Source: Oasisia sp. SBJ-2009 (taxonomy: Eukaryota; Annelida; Polychaeta; Sabellida; Siboglinidae). Taken from it: a DNA stretch of 64,000 nucleotides. This document shows positions 24,584-36,608 of this stretch, piece by piece. The notes beneath the pieces are model-generated. The model did not search any database, was not told the DNA's origin, and was given only the letters and a program-made list of their open reading frames with translations. The DNA is taken from contig OZ024856.1 of NCBI GenBank assembly GCA_964017155.1, positions 6,279,313 to 6,343,312 on the forward strand, written 5' to 3'. The position numbers and the translations under genes were made by a program. The stretch's first letter is position 1. Every line of letters begins with the position of its first letter.

Positions 24584-25395
24584 CCACAGTACTCCCTACT
24601 CCGCGGAGAGCGCCGTCATCCTTGTGATGATGGATCGACCTCGTTTCTGCATGGGGTGTGAATCTCATATGGAAACTTGGAGATTGACAATAACATGACA
24701 CAACCGAGAGAGGGTGAAACGTGATGGACACAGCGCGTCCACTTAGTGTGGTGGTCACTGACAGCGACCAGAGGAGAGGATGTTGATCTGAGGTAGAGTA
24801 GTGTCCCAGCCAGACCCTCGCGATATTTTCTCCGTCATCAGTTGGCACTGTCCACGACATGCACGGCTGCCAGCTGCATGACAAATGTATCATCACCAGG
24901 ATGTCGGGAAAGAGGTACGGTCTCCATGTGGCATAGAGGGTGAGCGGCGCCAATGTAACAATGCATATATACCTATATGCGTATCGTCATGCATATGCCT
25001 CGTCTCATGGTTACGAGAACGCATTCGTGCACCCTGTCGCCGGAGAAATCGGTGTTTTTGAACAGCTTGACGTTTCAGGTGTTCGGATTGACAGATAAAA
25101 ACATATAATAAACATAAAACATGTAGCAAAAGTCCAGTTTCACGGTAATTGTCATTATTCATAGATAACACGTACATTAAACCAGACATAAATACGCTGT
25201 ATAAAATAACTCCCCTCCCATTCATTACTGTTGTCCCTGACGTCTAAACCAACCCCACCAATGTAAACCACTGCATTGAAGAAGAATCCTGACGTAAAAC
25301 ATAACATCATTAGTCAAATGAATCATAATGAGCTGACTGCCCAAAAGAGCCCGAGATGTCTGCCCAAAAGAGCCCCACAGTCGACACACTCCAGA

Positions 25396-26010
25396 TCAAC
25401 ATTCAACTGTTGATGTGTCGTTTGTTTGGTTAAAGTCGCCGTGTTCTATTCTGTCAGCGAAGTCGCAGTGTTTTTGAGCCACGGCCCTGTCTGTGTTGGC
25501 TGTACTTAGTAAACACTCCCCAGCCCCATCCTCTTGCCCCACCCCGTCTTTACCCCTCTCCCCCTCCCTCTCCACACTCCGCCTCTCAGAACGGGTCCAC
25601 GAAACTGTTTTCCCATTTTTCACAACTTCATTGTCATCGGTGGAGTCGTCAGACACCTGGTTGCTACCGGCAACCGCCACCTGGTGGAGCGCTTCGGTGC
25701 TACAACTAGGCGACTGTCATCACTTTGCTGTCCTTACGCTCGCTGGTGGTGTCATAGGGCAGCGGCATGTCACCACACGCATGTCACCACACGTGCTGAC
25801 GCTGCGTCCTCTCTTCACAGGCATTGGTGACACGACACTGTCATAGCCATTGTCATCCTCCGTGTAGTCAGGGCAACAGACTCAGTGGTCCACGTCGGAG
25901 CTCACAGACTGCTTTGGAATCGCAGATGGATTCTTCGCGTGACCGACGTCAATCGGCGTCCTCGACGGCGTCCGGTGTGGCGGTGACGACAGCGCCACCG
26001 TGCGGCAGGG
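25396..26010 (-). pseudogene. Degenerate polar coding segment, possibly a receptor cytoplasmic tail
   Basis: The minus strand reads a Ser/Pro-rich stretch, an in-frame stop, DYTEDDNGYDSVVSPMP, and after a frame change GSNQVSDDSTDDNEVVKNG to a stop at 25396. Codon-like, GC-rich composition contrasts with the AT-rich surroundings. It could be the decayed cytoplasmic tail of the LGR receptor, whose exon lies 1.7 kb upstream on the same strand, or unrelated retroelement coding. No domain identifies it. Confidence 0.25.
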
Positions 26011-26057
26011 TTGCGGTTATTAATTTCCCCAATAGTGCAAATCTTCACGAAAGTTAG

Positions 26058-27433
26058 TTAGAAATCAAGAATGACTTATAACTAGATTAACTGTCTAGGG
26101 AAAATTACGCTGTCTCGATGACCATTATAATATACGTCATCAAACTTTGCACCCCTCCAAGATAAACACCTCTGTGTTGGTTGAAACACATTTATTTTTT
26201 ACTTATACCATATAGTATATACGACGTTTGCCTGAAACACATGGTACTGAACATTACAAATAGTCCACCACTGTGTGTTACAATATACCAATCTGATAGT
26301 AACATTTTAGTGTATTGAAGATATAATTTTGTTTACAAAATGTACATTTACCTATAATTTAGGCAGCATTCTACCGGGAATGCAAACTACGAATCTTCAC
26401 GAATTTCGGTATAATATAACGCTCATATAATTGTACGATAGCAGGAGGGGCTAAAATCATAAGCCAGTTTTTCAACAATGTTCGCAATATTGATAGGCAC
26501 AGCAGCGTCGCCTTTCGATGGTAATTTCAATTATACTGTATATAAAGCGCTGAAATGCGGGACATGTATTCATCAATATATACTATACACAATGGAACCA
26601 TATATGTCATATGCAGTAGAACATCTTGCGTCAAACAAAATATCGCCCTACCTCCCTCTGGTATTGGACACATCAAACCAGAAATAAAAACGTCGGACAT
26701 GTACATCCGACACACGCGGCAAATGTAGACAATTCGGATATAACATGCAACATGCAAGTGTTTAAAGCGGTTTCTTATCAGATCAGGTCAGGTCAGGTCA
26801 GGTCAGGTCAGGTCAGGTCAGGTCACCTCACCTACGTATATATGATTAATTTAAGCGTCATGTACAACCTTTATGTAATTCGACTGGCTTAATAATTACC
26901 GTTGGAAACTATTTTAGATGCAATATTAAAAATAAGAGCTGCATGGTATTCCGGACATCACACAAATCACATCTTGGTGCCTCTTGTGATAAAACGTGAT
27001 TTCCCCATTGGCGGTCATTGTAACTTTTCTTTTATTTCCTGTTAGGTTTTTGAAGCCAAAGTATTGACAATTTCATACATTAATTAGCATCCATTCACAT
27101 ATGTCATGTATCAAATGACTGAAAATGACATATCTTTCTTCCACAATCTGGTCTCTAACCTGACACCCCTTCACTTTTGCTTCAATCAGCCAGTGATTGC
27201 CCATGTTGACACCTGGTGTGTCTGACAAATATCATCATTTGCAGCTCTGGTACGATGCTACACAGAAATTTAATTTATACTCATCCAGTCCCAAACTCAG
27301 TGTCTCGAGGAAAAAACAAACTGCACAATGCAGATCCTTTGAGCAGGACCACAACCAGCTGTGGCACAGGAATCCATTTGGAGGTATGATGTCCCATGCT
27401 TCATCCGCTCGACAATGGCCAGCCCACTGTGGA
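26058..27433. other. Non-coding interval; no transmembrane exon seen
   Basis: AT-rich. Inspected on the minus strand for a seven-transmembrane exon expected downstream of the LGR exon; no hydrophobic open frame of useful length exists. It contains an AGGTC pentamer array. Confidence 0.5.
26780..26826 (+). repeat. AGGTC pentamer array
   Basis: About nine tandem AGGTC units. Each unit creates an overlapping AGGTCA, the nuclear-receptor half-site, and every second unit makes a 4-bp-spaced direct repeat (DR4). Confidence 0.9.
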
Positions 27434-27679
27434 TCACCCTTGTGTACGTCTCGTTGGGGTTGATGGTGCTTGTGTGTGACAACCCCTGGGGTTGTTAGCT
27501 ACGCTGCGATTGGCCCATGATGAAGCGCCTGCTTGATGGCAACTCCGGCGGGCGGTCAGCGATTGCCCCAGCCATTTTGGCACAACCGTTGGCTTGACGA
27601 TGTTGAGCAACTGGACAGCATCAGACATGGTCATGGACGTGGTCATTCTGATGACAGTAGGTGTGGTGACAGTGATATC

Positions 27680-27863
27680 CTGCTTCTCGGGGTGACTGAA
27701 GGCGCAGCAGTGCTGGGGGTAGGTCAACTTGGCCTCCGTGACAGACGCCAGACTGAGGACATGGGGGAAGGTCCTGAGGGACCACACCTCCTGCAGGGCC
27801 AGGGTCTTGATGTCCGCCAGACCCGCAGTCGGCAGAGTCTCTATGCTCGTCACAGACATGTCT
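27680..27863 (-). CDS. LGR glycoprotein-hormone-receptor-type hinge exon (isolated)
   Basis: After a good acceptor (GTGTTTGTGTTCCAG, ending 27864) the minus strand reads SVTSIETLPTAGL, then DIKTLALQEVWSLRTFP, then LTYPQHCCAF, then HPEKQ at 27680. This matches the last leucine-rich repeat plus the C-flanking cysteine cluster of FSH/TSH-receptor-like (type A) LGRs, where LTYPSHCCAF is diagnostic. The frame stays open to 27434 without a clear donor. These receptors bind cystine-knot hormones (GPA2/GPB5 in invertebrates) and signal through Gs. Other leucine-rich-repeat exons and the seven-transmembrane exon were not found, so this is either a gene with very long introns or a relic. Confidence 0.7.
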
Positions 27864-27867
27864 CTGG

Positions 27868-28330
27868 AACACAAACACAGTCTCTGTCAATGCAAGCACA
27901 TGGTCTCTGTTGACACAACTGGTCTATGTCAACACAAACACAGTCTCTGTCAATGCAAGCACAAGGTCTCCGTTGACACAACTGGTCTATGTCAACACAA
28001 ACACAGTCTCTGTCAATGCAAGCACATGGTCTCCATTAACACAAATGGTCTATGGCAACACAAACACAGTCTCTGTCAATGCAAGCACATGGTCTCCATT
28101 AACACAAATGGTCTAAGGCAACACAAACACAGTCTCTGTCAATGCAAGCACATGGTCTCCATTAACACAAATGGTCTATGTCAACACAAACACAGTCTCT
28201 GTCAATGCAAGCACATGGTCTCCATTAACACAAATGGTCTATGACAACACAAACACAGTCTCTGTCAATGCAAGCACATTGTCTCCATTAACACAAATGG
28301 GTTATGTCAACACAAACATAGTCTTTGTCA
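27868..28330. repeat. Minisatellite directly upstream of the LGR exon acceptor, ~63-bp unit
   Basis: About seven copies of a unit with ACACAAACACAGTCTCTG, TCAATGCAAGCACATGGTCT and TTAACACAAATGGTCTATG. The copy nearest the exon supplies its pyrimidine tract. Open plus-strand frames here (27729-28356) come from the repeat. Confidence 0.9.
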
Positions 28331-28359
28331 ACATAAACAGTCTACATCAATGCTAACAC

Positions 28360-29760
28360 AGTCTCTGACAAAGAAAACACAGGTTTCTGTCTATGCAAGC
28401 ACAGCCTAAATGTAAACAGTCAAAGTCAACAGAAACAAAGGTCCCTCTCTCTCAACTCAAACATAAGCTTCTATCAACATAAACGGTCTCTAGCAAAACA
28501 AACACAGTCACTGTCAAGCCAAACACAGGGTTCTGTCAATATAAACACACTTTCTGTTAACAAAGTTATTAGTTTCTGTCCACACAAACACTGGTCTTTA
28601 TTAACAAAAAAGAGTATCTGTCAATGCAAACATACATTTATGTCGATACAAACAGTGTCTGTTAAAATAGACATAGATCTCTGTCAGCACAGGTGTCTAT
28701 CAACACAAACACAGGTCTCTGTCAACACAACTACTCTACTACTACTGGAAATGAATAAACAATGTGACAATCTAACTGCTGAAGGACATGTACAATGAAG
28801 TAGTGTGTCAGTGTGAAATATTGCCAATTGTCTTACCACCATCACACTGACACCTGAGAGGTCAACTACAGCACACAAGAAAGAGAATGTTAACAAAGTC
28901 ACTCTCAACGTGTGACAGCAGACATATTTGTGTTATTATTCAAATGTACCGTTTCATTTATCACATGTTACTGGGTCCAGTGGACCTGTGGGAATCTGAA
29001 CGAATACAATACAAAGACAAGAAGGAATCCAGTAGGAGATACTAGCCATCCTTGCACATCAGGGGGCGCCACTGATTACAACAACAACCCCACATTACTC
29101 CAGCTTACTGGAAGTAGATGTAGTTACACAAATTACTACTCAGTGAATGGTTGAATGGGTTCTGGCAGTTATCTAGTGATTCCTAGAACTTCAGGGCTTT
29201 GTGTTGGACGTCCTGGAACTGGACTAACGGTCAGATGGAAGTCTGCAGTGTCCTCACGGGAGGCTGGTGAAGTCAGTTACATGTTTGATTGAGCTCATTC
29301 CAAACAATGTGCAGGACACCTGAAGAACCCCTCCTCTTGAGAACTGAGATGAGGATGATAAGACGGGCGAATGACATCTCGCTGCAGGAACATAAAACCA
29401 ACCAGGAAGTGAGAGCCAGTGGGGTTTGAGGGAACAGAAGAGAAGTTGAGTTATGCCTGGCTTTGGTTGTTACGGCCATGTACAGAGAAGAGAGAAGATC
29501 ATTACCTGTAGTCCGGGACTTTTATGACTGGACCTGGAACATGTTGCAACAGACGCAATTTCAACAGTTTTCGCTACACTGAAGTTAGCAATAAAACATA
29601 AAGTCTAATGCGAAGAATCACAGTGAAGTATGTTAAAATGAATAAATATTTCCAAATATTCAACGTTCATATTTAACTAATATTTGATGTGTCAATTCGA
29701 TTCCATCGTGATTGAAACTGGATATTCATAATATACATATGCATGTATACGTGACACCCA
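28360..29760. other. Non-coding interval with decayed CA-rich repeats
   Basis: 28360-28740 is degenerate sequence related to the preceding minisatellite (AACACAGTCT, TCTGTCAACACA words). One more CTCF-like core (TCAGGGGGCGCC) is at 29059-29070. No gene is supported. Confidence 0.45.
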
Positions 29761-29764
29761 ACTA

Positions 29765-30500
29765 TACATCACCTTCAGTCCACTCTCTGAAGAAGATACA
29801 ATTCAGGCAGTGAAGCACATTCAAACATGTGTCCCAGAAATACAAGAATGGATGGGTATGAATCAACTGAAACTCAATGCTGCAAAAGCTGAGATTATTG
29901 TGACATGTGCACCAGCCATCAGGAACAAAGTTTCTATGAACGTGGTAATACCACACTGTGCCTATTTCTACTGTTGCTAAAAACTGCTGTTTTCTTTGAT
30001 GATACCCTAAGTATGAACAACCATGACCAGCACATTTATCGTTCGCATATTGCCATCTCCACTGTATTGGAGTAATTTGAAATCTTCTTGACTGGAAAAC
30101 CACAGAAATTATAGCTTATACCTTCATGACATCTTGCCTTCACAATGGAAACTGCCTGCTGTATGGGATTATCAACCATCTTCTCACTAGACCCAGGAGT
30201 GCAAAACGCTGCTGCCTGTCTCATAACCAGAACGAAGAAACACGACCACATCACTGCTGTTCTAATCGACCTTCACTGGCTTCTGATTACATAACGCATC
30301 AAATACAAACTCCTATTGTTGACTTCTTGCAGGCGTATGACAAACCGTCTACAAAGTTGATACCCACGCAGAGGAACACAGCCATAATGATAAGCGGGCT
30401 CGCCTATAGTCACGTATGTAGAGGGATAAAGCCTTTTCAAGTGCTGCTCCACGCCTCAGCTGCTTGGCATGCGTGCCACAGACTGTCATAGTTCTTTTAA
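29765..30500 (+). mobile_element. Decayed LINE (CR1/L2-like) reverse-transcriptase C-terminal half
   Basis: Plus-strand frames read AVKHIQTCVPEIQEWMGMNQLKLNAAKAEI (shown here only as landmarks EIQEWM and QLKLNAAKAE), then MTSCLHNGNCLLYGI and LLTRPRSAKRCC, then after frameshifts a KAFSSAAPRL-like block near 30430-30460. The order is that of the thumb and C-terminal region of CR1/L2 ORF2. Many stops and frame changes show a dead copy. Confidence 0.65.
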
Positions 30501-30704
30501 AAAACAACTGAACACATTTCTTTTTAAAAGAGAGATTTCATCATGCACCAGTATCCCTGTGCGAGAAGGGAAGTCAAAACATCCATAAAGCTAATGAACA
30601 ACATTGAGACTTGGTCAAGACAGTTCACGGACAAGTGGTGCATCAGGAATGTTGACGTGCACACTGCAATCTGTATAACATTGTGCAACCCACTAGAAAT
30701 GATG

Positions 30705-32170
30705 AGACACCTAGGCTTGGAGATGATGAGTATAGGTCACCTGATGGCTGGAGCTGGCTTAGAGATTAGCACAGGTCACCTGATGGCTGGAGCTGGCTTG
30801 GAGATGAGCATAGGTCACCCGATGGCTGGAGCTGGCTTGGAGATGAGCATAGGTCACCTTGTGGCTGGAGCTAGCTTTGAGATGAGCATAGGTCACCTTG
30901 TGGCTGGAGCTGGCTTTGAGATGAGCATAGGTCACCCGATGGCTGGAGCTGGCTTAGAGATGAGCATAGGTCACCCGATGGCTAGAGCTGGCTTGGAGAT
31001 GAGCATAGGTCACCTGATGGCTAGAACTGGCTTGGAGATGTGCATAGGTCACCCGATGGCTGGAGCTGGCTTAGAGATGAGCACAGGTCACCTGATGGCT
31101 AGAGCTGGCTTGGAGATGAGCATAGGTCACCTGATGGCTGGAGCTGGCTTTGAGATGAGAATAGGTCACCTGATGGCTGGAGCTGGCTTGAAGCTGAGCA
31201 TAGGTCACCTGATGGCTGGAGCTGGCTTAGAGATGAGCATAGGTCACCTGATGGCTGGAGCTGGCTTAGAGATGAGCATATAGGTCATCTGATGGCTGGA
31301 GCTGGCTTTGAGATGAGAATAGGTCACCTGATGGATGGCTGGAGCTGGCTTAGAGATGAGCATAGGTCACCTGATGGCTGGAGCTGGCTTAGAGATGAGC
31401 ATATAGGTCATCTGATGGCTGGAGCTGGCTTTGAGATGAGAATAGGTCACCTGATGGATGGCTGGAGCTGGCTTTGAGATGAGAATAGGTCACCTGATGG
31501 CTGGAGCTGGCTTGAAGCTGAGCATAGGTCACCGGATGGCTGGAGCTGGCTTAGAGATGAGAATAGGTCACCGGATGGCTGGAGCTGGCTTGAAGCTCAG
31601 CATAGGTCACCTGATGGCTGGAGCTGGCTTTGAGATGAGAATATGTCACCTGATGGCTGGAGCTAGCTTGAAGCTCAGAATAGGTCACCTGATGGCTGGA
31701 GCTGGCTTGGAGACGAGCACAGGTCACCTGATGGCTGGAGCTGGCTTGGAGATGAGCGTAGGTCACCTGATGGCTGGAGCTGGCTTTGTGATGAGTAGGT
31801 CACCTGATGGGTGGAGCTGGCTTTGTGATGAGCATAGGTCACCTGATGGGTGGAGCTGGCTTTGTGATGAGCATAGGTCACCTGATGGGTGGAGCTGGCT
31901 TGGAGATGAGCATAGGTCACCTGATGGGTGGAGCTGGCTTTGTGATGAGCATAGGTCACCTGATGGGTGGAGCTGGCTTTGAGATGAGCATAGGTCACCT
32001 GATGGGTGGAGCTGGCTTTGTGATGAGCATAGGTCACCTGATGGGTGGAGCTGGCTTGGAGATGAGCATAGGTCACCTGATGGGTGGAGCTGCCTTGGAG
32101 ATGAGCATAGGTCACCTGATGGGTGGAGCTGGCTTGGAGTGAGCATAGGTCACCTGAAGGGTGGAGCTGG
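30705..32170. repeat. 39-bp minisatellite, about 37 copies
   Basis: Unit GATGGCTGGAGCTGGCTTGG plus AGATGAGCATAGGTCACCT. Because 39 is divisible by three, frames stay open on both strands for hundreds of residues (for example 30543-31283 and 31458-31982 plus, 31675-32115 minus). Variants are arranged in blocks: GATGGCT in the left part, GATGGGT from about 31806 on. Confidence 0.95.
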
Positions 32171-32171
32171 C

Positions 32172-32673
32172 TAAGTTTGATCTACGCACCAAATGCAGTT
32201 GAACATATTCTGACAGGAAAGGCCATTTCAACTGCAGTTCCTTTTTATTATGAGTATCGCCATGTGACCACCTAGGATATTACTTTGATGTCAGATTGGT
32301 GGAAGTGTGACGGCATCACAGCTGGTGTCAAGGAAATTGAGGAAATGGAGTGTTTTTGAAGCAGTGGTCAGCATGGTAAAAACTACAAAAAGGTAAGAAT
32401 GGTGCACTGATGTTGCCACAAATATTTGTATTTATTTGTAATGTTTATTTGTACAAGGTGTAGATTGTTAGAATGCAATCAAATAATGTTTTTTTAGTCA
32501 TATGCTTAGACGATATAAAAAGCAGATGACAAATGACGCTGCCTGTCATTGCCACTGCCACCTTCGACAAGAAGTCTGCATTTTTCATTTCGTTTGTCTA
32601 TAGACTCTTGTAGGAATTATTAATGTATAATTTAAGTAACACATGTTTCTTGTGGTATGTGTGTATAAATATA
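32172..32673. other. Non-coding interval, nothing recognised
   Basis: AT-rich sequence between the 39-bp minisatellite and the inverted-repeat transposon. Confidence 0.4.
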
Positions 32674-34172
32674 TACCGTAAATCCTGTATTACTAGCCGC
32701 GGCTACTATTACAGTAGTGTGTAGCCGAAATGAGGACGAAAACGCAAAAGTTGGGGTGCGGCTTTAAATACAGTAATTTGCCGACATAAATTGACATTTG
32801 GGACACAGAATTGTCGGTATAAACGTGAAAAGCTTACCGAAGAAACGAAGCCGGTTTTATAAATAATACATAGTATTACAATTGCCACTTGTGCAAAACA
32901 AATGATATAACATAGTTAATAAAATCCCATGTCCATAACATTTTCAGATGCAACGATCAGAATGTGAAAACGTGTCATAGTTAAACTCCACAAAAGTCCC
33001 TTTCATAGTCGCCGTCAAAGAATGCCTTGGCTACGTTGGGGAAGGCAACGGCACGGCGGCGCCATTTCACGTATCCATAACGTTGGCAACATCGGTGACC
33101 GTTGCCGTGAGTCCGCGTACACCAGAAGATCAGCATTAAATATGATGAAATAAGTCCTTCCACAGTTAATATAATCCTTTGTCATTACTATTGTAGTATT
33201 GTCACTGTCAAAGAACGCTGTCGCAAATGGCATGACGGAGTCGTTCAGTACGCGTATAGTGTCTGAGTCGTTGCCGCTGCCGCTACCGCTGCCGCACGCG
33301 CCGGCAAATAAATATTATGTCATCGTCCTTTGTTGGCATCAATCCCACGCCGTCTGTTTTGTTCTGTCACTAGTTTTAATCTCAGTTCAAAGAACAATAA
33401 TCACACGTTTACAAAAGCCAGGCTTCATGCTGATTGTCAAAATAACACCACACTCTAACCAGAGCTTCCTAGCCACTGACGACCGAGTTAATTGCATTTG
33501 TTTTCGACTTCCCTGTGCCTGGGCAAACACAGGTGGTTGGTGACCCAATTAAGGGACGACTGTCTGAGTTACGTCCTTTCCCACGCTGGCTGCGACGCAA
33601 GTTATTACAGTGTTACAAGCCGGCAAGGAAGCGTCTTTGAAGTAAACACAGGCCTGGTTGAGGATGGGTACCGTAGCTTACCCGCAGTATGCATGGTTCT
33701 ACATAAAATCCTATAAAACCAAAACTTCTTAATGTATTTTAATAATTTTAGCACCATTGAATAGTTCAAATATGTGGCTACATTTTATCCATTGGATGTA
33801 TGGACATTCTGCCTGTGAAATTCTGGTTATTTTTTCCCGTTTTTCTACAAATCCACGTAGTAATATTCCGATTAAAATACATACTGTGTCGTAATTATAT
33901 AAATGCATTACAATAATGAGTGTTTCAATTATTCATTTATGATCATTATTAGCAAAGTTATAACTTTTATGAAACACATTAAATTGTTTCCAAATTGCGT
34001 GCGCTACGGCAGTATGACGCACGTAATTAATGGTCTTGGCTCAAAGTCGGGGTGCGGCTTTAATTAAGGGTTTTGCCGATATCAAACAGCGCGGAAGAAA
34101 TTCGGGATTTAGGTCAAAAGTCGGGGTGCGGCTTTAATTAGGGGTGCGGCTAGTAATACAGGATTTACGGTA
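32674..34172. mobile_element. Non-autonomous DNA transposon with 27-bp perfect terminal inverted repeats
   Basis: TACCGTAAATCCTGTATTAC plus TAGCCGC at 32674-32700 is exactly mirrored at 34146-34172. If the outer TA is a target duplication, the ends begin CCGTAAATCC, as in TA-inserting (Tc1/mariner/pogo-like) elements. The word GGGGTGCGGCTTTAA occurs near both ends (32755, 34048, 34121) as a subterminal repeat. No transposase was recognised inside, although GC-rich open frames exist at 32981-33233 (minus) and 33199-33543 (plus). Confidence 0.8.
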
Positions 34173-34600
34173 CATGCAATTCCATGTAACTTTAGACATG
34201 GAAAAGTATTGTTTTCCATATTGTAACATAGAATTGGAGAAAACAGCGCCAGACAGGAGGGGTGGCAATGACCATGAGGTGTGATGGCCACTAGAAGACT
34301 GAATACTGGGCATTACTGGACTGTCTGTAGTCAATGGTAAAACATTCATTTGGTACATAGTTCCTGTTTAATGACACTGAGTTTGTCCATTTTGGCCTAC
34401 TGGTTATACAGAAACTAGGTCTAAATATGGGCGGTCACGTTTATTTTTGCACAAAAAGAAAAACTTCGGAGGTCAATGTTTCTGAAACCACTGGTGCAAT
34501 GCAAGAACAATTCTACAAAGGTAGATCACTCGCATATGAACCCAAGCCTAATACTAAAACAGTTTTGTAATACAATTACATTATGAGGATAACACATAAT
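34173..34600. other. Non-coding interval, nothing recognised
   Basis: No supported gene between the transposon and the first repeat block. Confidence 0.4.
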
Positions 34601-34719
34601 TTACTATCTGAGCTGCCCAGCTTCACACGGGAAACATAATTTACTGTTTGTGCACTCTCACAATTTTGTGCACTTGAATATGTGCATTTTACCTAAGTTT
34701 ATGTGTTGCTTGCGAACAG

Positions 34720-35413
34720 ACACAGGCAATTTGCAAGCTCTGCCACAGCAGGCCCATGCGATGAATGCTTTGCACGACATGCTTTGTACTTTCGAGACTG
34801 CCTCAAACGATCATTCACTGGTTAAAATAAAGAAAAGCAGTCTGGCAGCACTGAAGGCATCTTTCGAGTGCTGCATAGGTAAAGGTCAGCATTCTTACTA
34901 CAATGGCGCACCTAATTAACCTTCAATTTGTTTTGTAACTGTTGTAAAGTGTTTTTATGGAGTGGGAGACATTGCTCAATTATAATATTAATAAATTATG
35001 GTTTGCTACTTGTACAGTGTATGTGTATATAACCCAAGGGGACAGTGGTCGACAATAAAGTTTTGTATTCACTAGCAGGGGGCCAGTGGATTTAAAAAGT
35101 TATTGGCCTGAACTTTTTTGCAGGAATACACATTTGTTCTTATACAAATAGTTACATTGTACAATAAAATATACCCGTTTATATTTAGAACATATTTTTC
35201 TGGATATTTATTCTTACAGGGGCGCTACGACAACCAATGTTTTCACTTTGCTGTAAAAGCCTTCTGGCGAGCCAGCAATGCCTCGAGCACTGGTTCACAG
35301 TGAGCACAATATGCCCAAGATGTCAGGTGGAAGGCATTGAAGATGCAAGTGTCAGAGTAGCTGGCCTGGAAGATGCCCTGATAACAGTGAAGTCCATCGC
35401 CCACAGTGACTGA
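34720..35413 (+). CDS. RING-like zinc-finger C-terminal portion of a repeat-family protein, two exons
   Basis: Exon 34720-34878 (acceptor GCGAACAG, donor ATAG|GTAAAG) joins exon 35220-35413 (acceptor TTCTTACAG, stop TGA) in phase. The join reads FECCIG-ALRQPMFSLCC, then ASQQCLEHWF, then TICPRCQVEG and a helical tail ending SIAHSD. The spacing of CC, CC, C, W and CPxC resembles a RING/U-box-type zinc fold. Part of the first exon recurs at about 38370-38530, with an in-frame TAA, and part of the second at 39846-39995. So this is the most intact of several copies. Upstream exons were not assigned; function unknown. Confidence 0.5.
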
Positions 35414-36390
35414 ACATTATTTCTGGACATGACCTTTATATATATAAAGTCATGTATAAATAATCAATCGCCAAACTGCAACTGAAAATTTAAATACGGT
35501 ACATTGCGAAATGATGTTTGACTGGTGCGCACTGTGTCAAAATGCTTTTACATGGAGTACAATATATATGGATTGGAGTTTTAAAAAATGGGGGACATGG
35601 AGACAAATTACATGAACCAATTTCAGTATACTCATACGCATGTAGTAATCATACCAATGTAGGGTATAATCATACCCAAGTTCGATATATTTATCACATC
35701 TCAGTTGTTAGAATTATATTAAAATTATTATACAGAGGAAAATACGGGTATACTTATGCCCATGTATATATTACAGTTTAGCCCGATATATTTATAGGCG
35801 TAGGTCGGGTATAATTATACCCATGTTCATATATGTTAATGTTTCGTATGGTTAGGCATGAGAACCTGCTAATTAATTTCAATTAAAAGACAATGTTTAG
35901 GTTTATTAGTTAATACAAGTGATGTAGATATTGGACAGCTGGGATGGGAATCTTTTAATATTACAATGGTTAGGAAGTATTTTGTTATTGGGGAACACAG
36001 TCGTGCGTAGCTCTTAAAATATAAGGGGAGGAGAGTGTCGTAGTTAACAGCGCCACACAGCAGCTCACTAACATCATCCAGCCGACCAGTCACGCTGCAG
36101 CCAACCAAGCGTGACCGCGGCATAAAAGTAGCTGCACCCCGGCACATAGGACACAAAAGATTATCAATTTTTTAAACGTTCTCCCCATCCATTTTCAAAT
36201 AAATTATATTGAGAACAGCGATTTCGTGATTCTACGTGTATAAGTATATATGTATCTGTACTTTATAAGTTTATGTTTTTGGGGCACATTATGTGCCATT
36301 TGACCACCACGTAACAATACTTTTTTGTTTTGATTGCTCATGTACATGTATAATGTATTGTTGTTGTTGTTACGAAATAAACTTTTATTT
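35414..36390. other. AT-rich spacer inside the block region
   Basis: Short repeats such as TATAATTATACCCA occur around 35660-35825. No gene is supported. Confidence 0.4.
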
Positions 36391-36411
36391 GATTGATAGG
36401 GCTTGCCACCA

Positions 36412-36511
36412 AACGAACGAACGAACGAACGAACGAACGAACGAACGAACGAACGAACGAACGAACGAACGAACGAACGAACGAACGAACGAACGAACGA
36501 ACGAACGAACG
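36412..36511 (+). repeat. AACG tetranucleotide microsatellite, 25 units
   Basis: Uninterrupted AACG repeats. The duplicated locus at 40817-40843 has only about seven, imperfect units, so the expansion followed the duplication. Flanking sequence (GGGCTTGCCACCAAACG, then GCCTGCAAGACGCCGACATG) is shared. Confidence 0.95.
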
Positions 36512-36608
36512 TAAGCTCATCGCCTGCAAGACGCCGACATGAAGACTGTCATCACTGCACTGCATATTACAACGTAAGTGCTACAACACTACTTGTATAT
36601 AATGCATG

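Noticed and set aside
28838..28880. Possible short LGR leucine-rich-repeat exon (DLSGVSVMV) with a good acceptor and donor
   Set aside because: Only about 29 nt, too short for the usual 72-75 nt repeat exon, and the leucine-rich-repeat pattern is not convincing.
29510..29585. Another possible minus-strand leucine-rich-repeat exon ending CTACAG|GTAATG
   Set aside because: The open frame gives no leucine-rich pattern and the length and phase do not fit the LGR exon.
30543..31982. Long plus-strand frames (246 and 174 residues) rich in HLMAGAGLEMSIG
   Set aside because: They are translations of the 39-bp minisatellite; both strands are open for the same arithmetic reason, and no splice or domain context exists.
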